The position numbers and the translations under genes were made by a program. From DYJE01 sp041660385 (GTDB lineage Bacteria; Desulfobacterota; Desulfobacteria; Desulfobacterales; Desulfolunaceae), in assembly GCA_041660385.1 (NCBI GenBank), contig JBAZWJ010000007.1, positions 1 to 64,000 on the forward strand: 64,000 nucleotides of DNA. Direction: 5' to 3'. Positions 1-6,858 of this stretch are shown piece by piece. The notes under the pieces are model-generated. The model searched no databases. It was not told the origin of the DNA and worked only from the letters and a program-made list of their open reading frames with translations. Every line of letters starts with the position of its first letter. Position 1 is the stretch's first letter.

Positions 1-761
1 AAGTTGTGGATCTGGGCCGCTTTGGTGCTGGCAATGGCTGCTGCATCTTTTCTTCCCACAACTTTCTGGGCCGCATGGGCTGTGCTGCTGCATTCTTCGA
101 GAATGGCATCCGGCAGATTTCGCTGGCGCCAGTTCCGGCACTGGGAAAACGGCTGCGGATGTGAATAGATCACTTTGATATCCCGGATATCACCCGTATC
201 AGACATCAGGTCGTGGGAAATGGCCTGATAGCGTTCGGCGCAGATTTTCACATTGGATTCAAACAAAAGATCCAGAGTATGATTCACCGCGCCTTCGATA
301 GAGTTTTCCACAGGAACAACACCATACTGACAGGCACCCCGTTCAACTTCAGCGAAAATTTCGCTGATGTTTTTCTGGGGAATAAACTGGCCCGAATACG
401 TGAAATGGCTCATGGCCGCAATGTGTGTATATGTGGCTTCCGGTCCCAGATAGGCGATGCTCAGAGGTTTCTGCAGCTCGCGGGACGCAGCCATAATCAC
501 TGAGAATATATACTGTAACACCGTGTTGCTCACCGGCCCCTGATTGAGGTCGCAAAGCCGTTTCATGATCTCGTTTTCACGGGATACATCAAGCACCTGG
601 TTAGCGTATCGTTTTTTCAGTTCGCCCACATCCTGGCTGATACCCAGCCTTTTGTTGATCAAAGCCACAATGTCTGTATCCACTGTGTCAATGGCAACTC
701 TCAGTTCCTGGAGTTTTCGATAGTACTCTTCATCCGGTTTGGGTTTATTGTCTGTGGTCAT
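1..761 (-). CDS. pheA: P-protein: chorismate mutase / prephenate dehydratase, 3' end outside the window
   Basis: Bifunctional enzyme of phenylalanine synthesis (chorismate to prephenate to phenylpyruvate). I read about 253 N-terminal residues; the gene runs off the left edge. Residues about 13-95 are an AroQ-type chorismate mutase, including LRVAID, a basic helix and the R-E pair at 61-62. Residues from about 101 are the prephenate dehydratase domain (SIAYLGPEATYTH, later PVENSIEGAVNHT). The catalytic TRF segment and ACT domain would lie beyond the window and cannot be checked. The ATG at 761 lies 9 nt after the stop of the DHQ synthase II gene, so it is very likely co-transcribed as the third gene of the operon behind the aromatic leader peptide. 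Confidence 0.93.
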   Translation of the reverse strand, partial: MTTDNKPKPDEEYYRKLQELRVAIDTVDTDIVALINKRLGISQDVGELKKRYANQVLDVSRENEIMKRLCDLNQGPVSNTVLQYIFSVIMAASRELQKPLSIAYLGPEATYTHIAAMSHFTYSGQFIPQKNISEIFAEVERGACQYGVVPVENSIEGAVNHTLDLLFESNVKICAERYQAISHDLMSDTGDIRDIKVIYSHPQPFSQCRNWRQRNLPDAILEECSSTAHAAQKVVGRKDAAAIASTKAAQIHN

Positions 762-770
762 GGCTGTATC

Positions 771-1763
771 TTATTTTTCCGTTATGGTTTCTTCAATTTT
801 ATGTCCGAAATGTCTACCGCAACTTTCCGTAGACACAAGCACCTTGTCGCCTTTTTTCAAACTTACCACAGACAAAGGTTCGCCATCGGGGGATGTCAAG
901 CGGATGGTTTCGGCGTTCTGGACGATGGTGGTGACTTCTTTACCGTCAATATCCGCCTTGATCAGCATCATGGGCCGTTTCTCGATTTTCAAACGGCCGA
1001 TAATCCCTATACTGGCGTTTCCTTTATAATCATGAATCAGAATGGAGTCCCCTGCTTCAAGCTCTGACAGGTAACGGGTTTTACCGCCTGGAACACGGGT
1101 GTAGGCGTGAACAGCTCCGGCATTAATCCTGAAAGGTCTTGGGGCAACATACGGATTTGAAACAGTTTCAGCATGGACAAGAAACAGAGTACCACTGCTG
1201 TTTCCCACGAGCATCCCCTGCCCTTTTTCCATCGATGTGCATGTGTCCACACACACACGATCACCCATTCCAACCGGAATCACATCAATAATCGTTGCAA
1301 GGCTCAAGGGAATTGCCTCTTCACCTTCCTTCAATATTGCCAAGGCTTTTTTGAGAACAACGGAGTCGTCGGTGTGAAAAAGAATCTGGTTAACACCCTT
1401 TTCAAGAATACCGAAGGCAACTGCCGCTTCGTCGAGTGTTCTTACCATGGCAACAACATCAGCACCCTTGGCAATAAGGTTCTCAAGAGGAATGATGGTC
1501 CAGTCCGTGCACTCCAGAACCACCATTTTTTCCTTGGAAAGCTTGAGGATATATTCTTCCTGATCTCCATGGGTGATTTGAAAGGTTTCCATATCCCTTC
1601 CCGGAACGATATCACCGTCCTCACAAATGGTGGTGATTTTACCAAGTTCCTTGACACTCGCCGAATACCCATCGGGGACCATGATGCCGTCAGCCCCACA
1701 TTCAAGTGCTGTGGTCACCAGTTCTTTATCCCAGGGGTCTATTTTAACCCATATCTTTTTCAT
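771..1763 (-). CDS. aroB': 3-dehydroquinate synthase II (archaeal-type)
   Basis: 330-residue enzyme of the alternative early shikimate route. In the known family it oxidatively deaminates and cyclises 2-amino-3,7-dideoxy-D-threo-hept-6-ulosonate to 3-dehydroquinate using NAD. The family is recognisable from the N-terminus (MKKIWVKIDPWDKELVTTAL) and from the conserved block around residues 180-245 (GMLVGNSSGTLFLVHAET, then NPYVAPRPFRINAGAVHAY). It lies between the ADH synthase gene (upstream) and pheA (9 nt downstream), which fits one pathway. It replaces classical AroB, which is not seen in the window. Length is normal for the family. Confidence 0.93.
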   Translation of the reverse strand: MKKIWVKIDPWDKELVTTALECGADGIMVPDGYSASVKELGKITTICEDGDIVPGRDMETFQITHGDQEEYILKLSKEKMVVLECTDWTIIPLENLIAKGADVVAMVRTLDEAAVAFGILEKGVNQILFHTDDSVVLKKALAILKEGEEAIPLSLATIIDVIPVGMGDRVCVDTCTSMEKGQGMLVGNSSGTLFLVHAETVSNPYVAPRPFRINAGAVHAYTRVPGGKTRYLSELEAGDSILIHDYKGNASIGIIGRLKIEKRPMMLIKADIDGKEVTTIVQNAETIRLTSPDGEPLSVVSLKKGDKVLVSTESCGRHFGHKIEETITEK

Positions 1764-1828
1764 AACGATTCCTTGGTAGTGTAATATTTTGAATTTCCAG
1801 ACATATCCTGTCCGGTTTCATGGTGGGG

Positions 1829-1863
1829 ATATGATGCGGAATGTTGCTTTTCCGGCATCATAT
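1829..1863 (-). other. Intergenic hairpin between ADH synthase and DHQ synthase II genes
   Basis: An inverted repeat with arms ATATGATGC and GCATCATAT, and an inner GGAA/TTCC pairing, sits in the 117-nt gap between the two operon genes. No T-tract follows it on the minus strand, so it is not a typical terminator. An mRNA processing or stability element is possible, but this is inference. Confidence 0.35.
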
Positions 1864-1880
1864 ATAAACCAATCGATAAA

Positions 1881-2684
1881 TCAAGCATTATTCAATATGG
1901 ACAGTGCATCCTCAAGGGAACGGCCTTCATGAATGATCGCCGCCATGGCCTCAACCATTTTCTGAGGTGTTTTGTGCTGGAAAACATTCCTTCCAATGGA
2001 TAAGCCGGCACCGCCAGCATCAATAGATCCTTTGACCATCTCCAAAATCTCCCTGTCCGAATCCATTTTTTCACCACCGGCTATCACCACCGGTACTGAG
2101 CACCCTTCCGTGACATACCTGAATGTCTCCGGGCTACCCGTGTATGGCACTTTGACGATATCCGCGCCCAGCTCACAGCCCACCCTGGCCGAATGTTTTA
2201 CCACATCCACATGGTAGCCGTCCTTTATGTTTCTGCCACGGGCGTAAATCATTGCCAGAAGAGGTATGCCCCAGTTTTTGCAATCCCTGCTGATATTTCC
2301 GAAGTCGTACAGCATGGACTTTTCATCGTCATCACCCAGGTTCACATGGATGGAAACGGCGTCAGCCCCAAGTTTAATTGCTTCTTCAACTGTGCAGACC
2401 AGGGTTTTTGCATTGGGATAAGGTGAAAGGGATGTTGATGCTGAAAGGTGAATAATCAGACCGATGTCTGGCCCTTTACCACGGAGCCCTGCACCAACAA
2501 GGCCCTTATGTTCCACAATGGCGTTAGCTCCGCCGATCGCCACCTGCTGAATAGTGTGCTTCAGGTCGATTACCCCGTTGATGGGCCCCACGGATATCCC
2601 GTGATCCATGGGTACGATGATGGTTTTGCCTGTGTTACGGTTGAAAATACGTTCAAACCTGATCATTTTTCCGATGTCACTCAT
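1881..2684 (-). CDS. aroA': 2-amino-3,7-dideoxy-D-threo-hept-6-ulosonate (ADH) synthase
   Basis: 267-residue class I (DeoC/LacD-type) TIM-barrel aldolase. The known family makes ADH from L-aspartate semialdehyde and a 6-deoxy-5-ketofructose phosphate, the first step of the archaeal-type shikimate route. The residues equivalent to the Methanocaldococcus enzyme's Asp33, Tyr153 and Schiff-base Lys184 are D27 (PMDHG), Y147 (MIYARG) and K178 (ADIVKVPY), all with the same offset of six. I place the start at the ATG at 2684 because GGAG lies 7 nt upstream. A longer in-frame reading would begin at a GTG inside the attenuator hairpin and is rejected. First structural gene of the aromatic operon. Confidence 0.93.
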   Translation of the reverse strand: MSDIGKMIRFERIFNRNTGKTIIVPMDHGISVGPINGVIDLKHTIQQVAIGGANAIVEHKGLVGAGLRGKGPDIGLIIHLSASTSLSPYPNAKTLVCTVEEAIKLGADAVSIHVNLGDDDEKSMLYDFGNISRDCKNWGIPLLAMIYARGRNIKDGYHVDVVKHSARVGCELGADIVKVPYTGSPETFRYVTEGCSVPVVIAGGEKMDSDREILEMVKGSIDAGGAGLSIGRNVFQHKTPQKMVEAMAAIIHEGRSLEDALSILNNA

Positions 2685-2713
2685 GCTCATGCTCCGTTTG
2701 TTTTCGTAAGCAT

Positions 2714-2748
2714 AAAAAAAGGCCGCGAAGTTTTTCTCCACGGCCTTT
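2714..2748 (-). terminator. Intrinsic terminator in the leader of the aromatic operon (attenuator)
   Basis: On the minus strand AAAGGCCG pairs with CGGCCTTT around a loop, followed directly by a run of seven T. It lies between the leader peptide and the ADH synthase start codon, so it would stop transcription before the structural genes. Its 5' arm contains GGCCGTGG (2738-2745). That sequence can also pair with the upstream CCACGGC (2767-2773), giving an antiterminator. Confidence 0.85.
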
Positions 2749-2843
2749 GTTACTCTTTTATTTTTCGCCGTGGAATGTGGTTTACCACGGCTGTTTTACG
2801 CTTAACTCATTTTTGGTTTAAGCGCACGCCAGGCAAACCGGTG
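2738..2843 (-). promoter_or_regulatory. Attenuator RNA with mutually exclusive hairpins
   Basis: Four segments can be read in the transcript. Segment 1 is GCCGTGG (2785-2791), segment 2 CCACGGC (2767-2773), segment 3 GGCCGTGG (2738-2745) and segment 4 the 3' terminator arm. 1:2 and 2:3 are each seven-base-pair perfect matches, and 3:4 is the terminator, as in trp/phe-type attenuators. A further stem CGCTTAA/TTAAGCG spans the leader stop codon. An upstream stretch GGTTTGCCTGGC (2832-2843), just after the aromatic codons, can pair with segment 1 with bulges. It could free segment 2 when a ribosome stalls. The pairing is seen in the sequence; the switching model is inference. Confidence 0.75.
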
Positions 2844-2893
2844 CTAAAATAATAGTACCAGAAATAATAAGTGCCTGAAGTTACGTACGCCAT
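2807..2893 (-). CDS. Aromatic leader peptide (28 codons)
   Basis: A small ORF starts at ATG 2893, with AAGGA placed 6 nt upstream, and ends with TGA at 2807-2809. Codons 9-16 read YYFWYYYF: eight consecutive aromatic codons covering Tyr, Phe and Trp. This is the hallmark of a leader peptide that senses charged aromatic tRNAs. It lies between a near-consensus promoter and an intrinsic terminator upstream of the ADH synthase, DHQ synthase II and pheA genes. The role is therefore probably cis-acting attenuation rather than a functional peptide. It is too short for standard ORF calling. Confidence 0.85.
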   Translation of the reverse strand: MAYVTSGTYYFWYYYFSTGLPGVRLNQK

Positions 2894-2931
2894 GGATAAT
2901 CCTTAGAGTTAAAAATGTTTGTTTTGATTCG

Positions 2932-2958
2932 ATTATACGATAGATTTCACATTGTCAA
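2932..2958 (-). promoter_or_regulatory. Sigma70-type promoter of the aromatic operon
   Basis: TTGACA (2953-2958) and TATAAT (2932-2937), both perfect hexamers on the minus strand, are separated by 15 bp (slightly short). Expected transcription start is near 2925, about 30 nt before the leader-peptide ATG. Confidence 0.75.
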
Positions 2959-2992
2959 GAAATTAGTATGGTAAATACATTGTTTTTTGATC

Positions 2993-3020
2993 TTTACATA
3001 ACGATGAAAAACAAGATAAT
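2993..3020 (+). promoter_or_regulatory. Possible promoter of rsmE with near-leaderless start
   Basis: TTTACA (2993-2998) and GATAAT (3015-3020) are separated by 16 bp. The rsmE ATG is at 3029, only 9 nt after the -10, and no Shine-Dalgarno sequence precedes it. If this promoter is real, the mRNA would be nearly leaderless. Confidence 0.4.
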
Positions 3021-3028
3021 ACCCGGTT

Positions 3029-3775
3029 ATGAGACGATTTTACATAGATAAAAACCAGGTGAATAGGAATGAAGCGCTGCTCACCGGCCAGGATGCGAAG
3101 CATCTCAGGGATGCTTTGCGACTCCAGTCAGGTGACAAGGTATGTCTGTTCGATGGAACCGGTCATGAATATCTGTCTGAGATTACCAGTATTTCTCAAG
3201 ATAGCGTTCAACTGAACATTCTGGATCACACATATGAATCCGAGTCCCCAGTTCGAATCACACTGGCTCAGGCTTTTTTAAAAGATAAAAAAATGGATAC
3301 CCTTGTCCGGCAGGTTTCGGAACTGGGCATATCACAATGGCTTCCTTATCAAGCGGCCCGGAGCGTTGCAAAACCGGATAATGAACGTTTGAAAGCCCGC
3401 AAAGAACGATGGATAAAAATCGTAAAAGAATCGCTGAAACAATGCGGCCGATCACGTCTTCCCGAGATATGTGACACAGTTTCGTTCAAGGATGCCCTTT
3501 CCATGGTTTCCCATTGCGATCTAAAAATCCTTTTCTGGGAAAAATCCGGTACACCGCTTTCAGAACTTTCAGCCGATGTTCAAGCCATAAATAAAAACTG
3601 TTCATCAGTCTGCATTTTCCTGGGGCCAGAAGGTGGCTTTGAAGATAAAGAAGTTGAAATGGCAAAACAGAACGGATTTGTCACCTTGTCACTTGGACCC
3701 AGAATCTTAAAAGCAGACACGGCAAGTCTTGCGGCATGTGCTCTTGTTCAGCATCTTTTTGGAGATATGGAATAA
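3029..3775 (+). CDS. rsmE: 16S rRNA (uracil-1498-N3)-methyltransferase RsmE
   Basis: 248-residue SPOUT-class methyltransferase that methylates U1498 of 16S rRNA in the 30S subunit. The N-terminal PUA-like part has MRRFYIDKN and a GQDAKHLRDALRL segment. The SPOUT knot is at the C-terminus: IFLGPEGGF at about residues 197-205, then LSLGPRILKADTASLAA, the S-adenosylmethionine loop. Length and motif order are normal. It is transcribed alone, divergent from the aromatic operon and upstream of tRNA-Phe. Confidence 0.95.
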   Translation: MRRFYIDKNQVNRNEALLTGQDAKHLRDALRLQSGDKVCLFDGTGHEYLSEITSISQDSVQLNILDHTYESESPVRITLAQAFLKDKKMDTLVRQVSELGISQWLPYQAARSVAKPDNERLKARKERWIKIVKESLKQCGRSRLPEICDTVSFKDALSMVSHCDLKILFWEKSGTPLSELSADVQAINKNCSSVCIFLGPEGGFEDKEVEMAKQNGFVTLSLGPRILKADTASLAACALVQHLFGDME

Positions 3776-3782
3776 ATAACTC

Positions 3783-3811
3783 TTGACAAAAAACAGCACA
3801 GACTCTATAAA
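3783..3811 (+). promoter_or_regulatory. Promoter of tRNA-Phe
   Basis: TTGACA (3783-3788), a 17-bp spacer and TATAAA (3806-3811) lie 17 nt before the tRNA 5' end. This is a near-consensus sigma70 promoter. Confidence 0.75.
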
Positions 3812-3828
3812 TTGCTCGTTTTTAACGT

Positions 3829-3904
<76 letters not shown>

Positions 3905-3914
3905 TAAAACAAAT

Positions 3915-3950
3915 AAAGGCGGCACCTTCGGGTGGCCGCCTTTGTTGTTT
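3915..3950 (+). terminator. Intrinsic terminator after tRNA-Phe
   Basis: AAAGGCGGC and GCCGCCTTT pair perfectly, with an inner ACC-TTCG-GGT tetraloop extension and one bulged G, followed by a T-rich tract. It closes the tRNA transcript. Confidence 0.85.
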
Positions 3951-4012
3951 ATCCAGATCTTATTAATAAAAACACGATTCTATACGGGCTACGAACCCGC
4001 CAATACAAAACG

Positions 4013-5920
4013 CTAAAAAAGCGTGTACGGATATTGGCTGTTCTCTCTGTAATTGATTATCTCTTTCGCTTTTGTTCCGTCCACATACTCACTGTCAGAC
4101 AAGAATGAATCAAATACCCTGTCGTATATATCCATACATCTGATATAAATATCCATTCTTGTGATATTTGTTTCGTTTATATTCATATAGTAATTGTTTG
4201 CCTCAGGTAAAAGCAGTTTGCGTTTATTGGTATCCACACCGGAATGGTTGTAATAATAATTAATTTCTTTGAGTGTCATGTAGGTTGGCGTTGTCCAGCT
4301 GCTTTCTAACGATGCCTGCCCTTCGTCGAAATCATTGATAATATCCTGATAGGGTTTTGAAATATCGCAGAAAATTGAGGATTTTATTGATAGAAGGTCA
4401 TCAGTTCCAATGTTACCTTTTTTGAGAAAACGTTTATAACCGTTCTCCGTAATCAGATTGTTTTCAGCGTCATACAACACGAAAGTATATTCGGAATTAT
4501 CTTTGATTACAGCAGGATCTTCCACTTGGAAATATCCATGTGGATTTGAACCAGTTGGAATGAAAAGAACACGGTTATCATCTTCGATACGTGAAAGCAT
4601 AAAATCATCCGGTAGCCCAGGACCGGACACAACGATGTGGTCGATATCTATCGTATCTTCGAGTAAAGGAGACCACGCATAGACGCAAAGGCCATTGGCA
4701 ATTATATTTAATTTCGTTTTGCTGTAAGCGGCATAAGTCCCTACAAAACAATCGAGCCTCTGACGGTTGCCTTTAATCAACCAGGAACCATCTGTTTTCA
4801 ACAGTTCCCAATTATACTGGTCTTCGGAAAAATCATTGGAATTGGTCACCGTAAAAGAGACAACTGCTTTTCCGCCATCCACATCAAGGCTGTCAAGAGC
4901 CAGCCCAGAGATCTTCATGTTTTTCATATTATCTGTAGAGGTTTCATCCACACATATCTTGGCTAAAAATTCTGTACGTTCCAATCCATTCTGGAGAAAA
5001 TATGAAGAAAACAGCTCAACAAGTTCGGCGTTATCGCTTTGTGGAATCGCTTTGGTTTTAGCTGTTGGTTCGAAATCTGACTTTTCATTTCCTGTTTCAT
5101 CAGAAAAAAGATCTACCCATGCCTTAAAAACTCCAGCAATGGAAATCATTTCAGCATTTGCGTCCAAAAGTGTTTCAGGTGCCGCTAAAACAGTAGTGTC
5201 ATCTTCTTTCGTAAAATCATCGGTTATTTCATCATCTGACAATAAAAGTTTAGCCGTCATCAGTGGCATTTTCTTTCCGGCCACATCCCACGACGGGATA
5301 AATCGGATAAAATCAAGAGCACCATCCATTCCCGTATGATCGGCATTGAATGGAGTGTTTATCAAATTGATGTTTGCAAAGTCTACTCCGAACAACTGGA
5401 AGATACTCTTAAATCTTGCCCTGACCAGTGCTTCGTGCTTATTGATATTGTCCTCTGTTGCGACTTTGGTTAAAACAGGGTCATTGAAAGATACAAAATA
5501 CTCTTCCGGGTCTTTACCAATGATATTTCCAACTACAAGGTTGGTAAAAGGCGTAATATTGACCGTTGCTGATACGTCTGATCGAGTTCCTATTGAATGA
5601 AGGCAGATCGAACGTCCACCCACGGACCCTCGTGCCTGTAATACGTAAGGCCCTGTCATATCGCCTACAAGCTCAATGGAGAAATGCCCTTCTTCATCAA
5701 TTTCATCCGAGATGGATACAGTTGAAGACGTGGCATTTTTTAAGATGACGACCCCTTTTACAGGAGATCCGGCCGATACAGTTCCGTTTATAGTCTTATT
5801 GCCATCTTTATCAAGGTCAACTCCATTTCCCCCATGGTCCACTGAGCAGGCACTCATGCAAAAAATAATGATGGCCAGAGCTATATTCCATATCCATTGG
5901 ACAAAACTATTTTTTTTCAT
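4013..5920 (-). CDS. Putative lipoprotein with N-terminal carboxypeptidase-regulatory-like domain
   Basis: About 635 residues. The N-terminus has a basic start (MKKNSF), a hydrophobic stretch and a lipobox-like CMSAC, so it is probably exported and lipid-anchored. After the Cys comes a G/D-rich linker (VDHGGNGVDLDKDGNK). Next is a small beta-sandwich resembling surface carboxypeptidase-regulatory domains (TVSAGSPVKGVVILK through GHFSIELVGDMTGPYVLQA). The remaining ~500 residues resemble nothing I recognise. The ATG at 5920 is chosen because an AAGGA lies about 13 nt upstream and it begins the signal peptide; an in-frame TTG at 5950 is less likely. It stands alone; function unknown. Confidence 0.6.
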   Translation of the reverse strand: MKKNSFVQWIWNIALAIIIFCMSACSVDHGGNGVDLDKDGNKTINGTVSAGSPVKGVVILKNATSSTVSISDEIDEEGHFSIELVGDMTGPYVLQARGSVGGRSICLHSIGTRSDVSATVNITPFTNLVVGNIIGKDPEEYFVSFNDPVLTKVATEDNINKHEALVRARFKSIFQLFGVDFANINLINTPFNADHTGMDGALDFIRFIPSWDVAGKKMPLMTAKLLLSDDEITDDFTKEDDTTVLAAPETLLDANAEMISIAGVFKAWVDLFSDETGNEKSDFEPTAKTKAIPQSDNAELVELFSSYFLQNGLERTEFLAKICVDETSTDNMKNMKISGLALDSLDVDGGKAVVSFTVTNSNDFSEDQYNWELLKTDGSWLIKGNRQRLDCFVGTYAAYSKTKLNIIANGLCVYAWSPLLEDTIDIDHIVVSGPGLPDDFMLSRIEDDNRVLFIPTGSNPHGYFQVEDPAVIKDNSEYTFVLYDAENNLITENGYKRFLKKGNIGTDDLLSIKSSIFCDISKPYQDIINDFDEGQASLESSWTTPTYMTLKEINYYYNHSGVDTNKRKLLLPEANNYYMNINETNITRMDIYIRCMDIYDRVFDSFLSDSEYVDGTKAKEIINYRENSQYPYTLF

Positions 5921-6044
5921 GATCGGACTGTATCCTTCTTTTAAATTCAAAAGCTTCGTGTAACTTTTAGCAAATGTCTAAATCTTTATGTCGATACGAA
6001 AATAAACGAAAGCTGTCAATAAGATCATATGATTAAAAAAGAAT

Positions 6045-6077
6045 AAAAAAAGGGGGCGGCTTTTTTAAACCGCCCCC
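6045..6077 (-). terminator. Intrinsic terminator (minus strand)
   Basis: On the minus strand GGGGGCGG pairs with CCGCCCCC around an A/T loop, followed by seven T. It would stop leftward transcripts coming from the IS element region before the lipoprotein gene. The stretch 5921-6250 holds only this terminator and A/T-rich DNA. Confidence 0.75.
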
Positions 6078-6256
6078 CCAAAACAGAGGGTTATTGATAC
6101 AGATGTGGGGACATCAAGTATCCATTGTAAAAAACAAACAATGTGTAAATATTATTAAGGCGTATTATACCAACGTAAATTTTTAATGCAACATTTATTT
6201 TACGTATGTAAAATAGATCTCCTTTTTTTCATACAGTAAGATGTTCAACTAAACAA

Positions 6257-6322
6257 CCACCGACTGAAAGTCGGTGGGTTTAAGGCAAGTGCTGAAAGCA
6301 CGGATACGGGTCAAAGACCCGT
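6257..6322. repeat. Three tandem hairpins at one end of the IS200-type element
   Basis: The stems are CCACCGACT/AGTCGGTGG (6257-6277), GTGCT/AGCAC (6289-6301) and ACGGGTC/GACCCGT (6306-6322), each with a three-base GAA or AAA loop. IS200/IS605 ends are recognised as single-stranded hairpins; three in a row is more than the usual one. Confidence 0.7.
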
Positions 6323-6325
6323 TGT

Positions 6326-6754
6326 TTATGGATCAGTCTTAAAATCATCATTTGGTCTGGGTTCAAAATGATGCTCAAGATAACTTTTGATCATTTCATC
6401 CGTTACTTGACCGGATGTTGCACAAAAAAAACCTCGTGCCCAAAAATGACGGCCCCAGTATCGCTTTTTTATCATTGGAAATTCTTCGAACAATTTTGTT
6501 GCAGCTCTTCCTTTGATTCTTCGCATAATTTCACTCGGGGCCATGGTAGGTGGCGCAGATACAAATATGTGGATATGATCTTTGCTTACTACTCCACTAA
6601 TTATCTTGATCTCAAATGCTTCACAGGTCTGACGGACCAGCTCTCTCGCCCTTTGGGCGACATCTCCCGTCAATACTTTATATCGGTATTTTGTCACCCA
6701 TACAAAATGATACTCTATATTAAATACTGTATAACTCCCATATCGATAATCCAT
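6326..6754 (-). CDS. tnpA: IS200/IS605-family Y1 transposase TnpA
   Basis: 142-residue HUH single-strand transposase. The metal-binding HUH motif is H60-I-H62 (DHIHIFV) and the nucleophile is Y125 (MIKSYLEHH). These match the positions of H64/H66/Y127 in the well-studied IS608 enzyme. The ATG at 6754 follows AGGAGG with 4-nt spacing. The ORF is intact, so the element may be active. The conserved WVTKYRYKVL segment near the N-terminus is typical of the family. No accessory tnpB is present. Confidence 0.92.
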   Translation of the reverse strand: MDYRYGSYTVFNIEYHFVWVTKYRYKVLTGDVAQRARELVRQTCEAFEIKIISGVVSKDHIHIFVSAPPTMAPSEIMRRIKGRAATKLFEEFPMIKKRYWGRHFWARGFFCATSGQVTDEMIKSYLEHHFEPRPNDDFKTDP

Positions 6755-6805
6755 ACTCCCTCCTCTTCAAGGACTATGGCTATCATATTTGAACTGATAA
6801 ATCTA

Positions 6806-6822
6806 TCCGCCTAAAAGGCGGA
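6806..6822. repeat. Subterminal hairpin at the other end of the IS200-type element
   Basis: TCCGCCT and AGGCGGA pair perfectly around AAA, upstream of tnpA. GGTTTTAACC follows at 6822-6831. Confidence 0.65.
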
Positions 6823-6858
6823 GGTTTTAACCTTGGGTGAGACTAATAAACCCACCCA

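Larger units (their letters stand above)
6251..6831 (-). mobile_element. IS200-type single-gene insertion element (IS200/IS605 family)
   Basis: A tnpA Y1 transposase gene (6326-6754) is flanked by subterminal hairpins. Three tandem stems lie at 6257-6322 and one (TCCGCCT/AGGCGGA) at 6806-6822, next to the short palindrome GGTTTTAACC. There are no terminal inverted repeats and no tnpB, as expected for the IS200 group. Exact ends cannot be fixed without an empty-site comparison, so the boundaries are approximate. Confidence 0.7.

Noticed and set aside
2685..2741. Longer N-terminus for ADH synthase starting at GTG 2741
   Set aside because: It lies inside the terminator hairpin; the family length and ribosome site point to ATG 2684.
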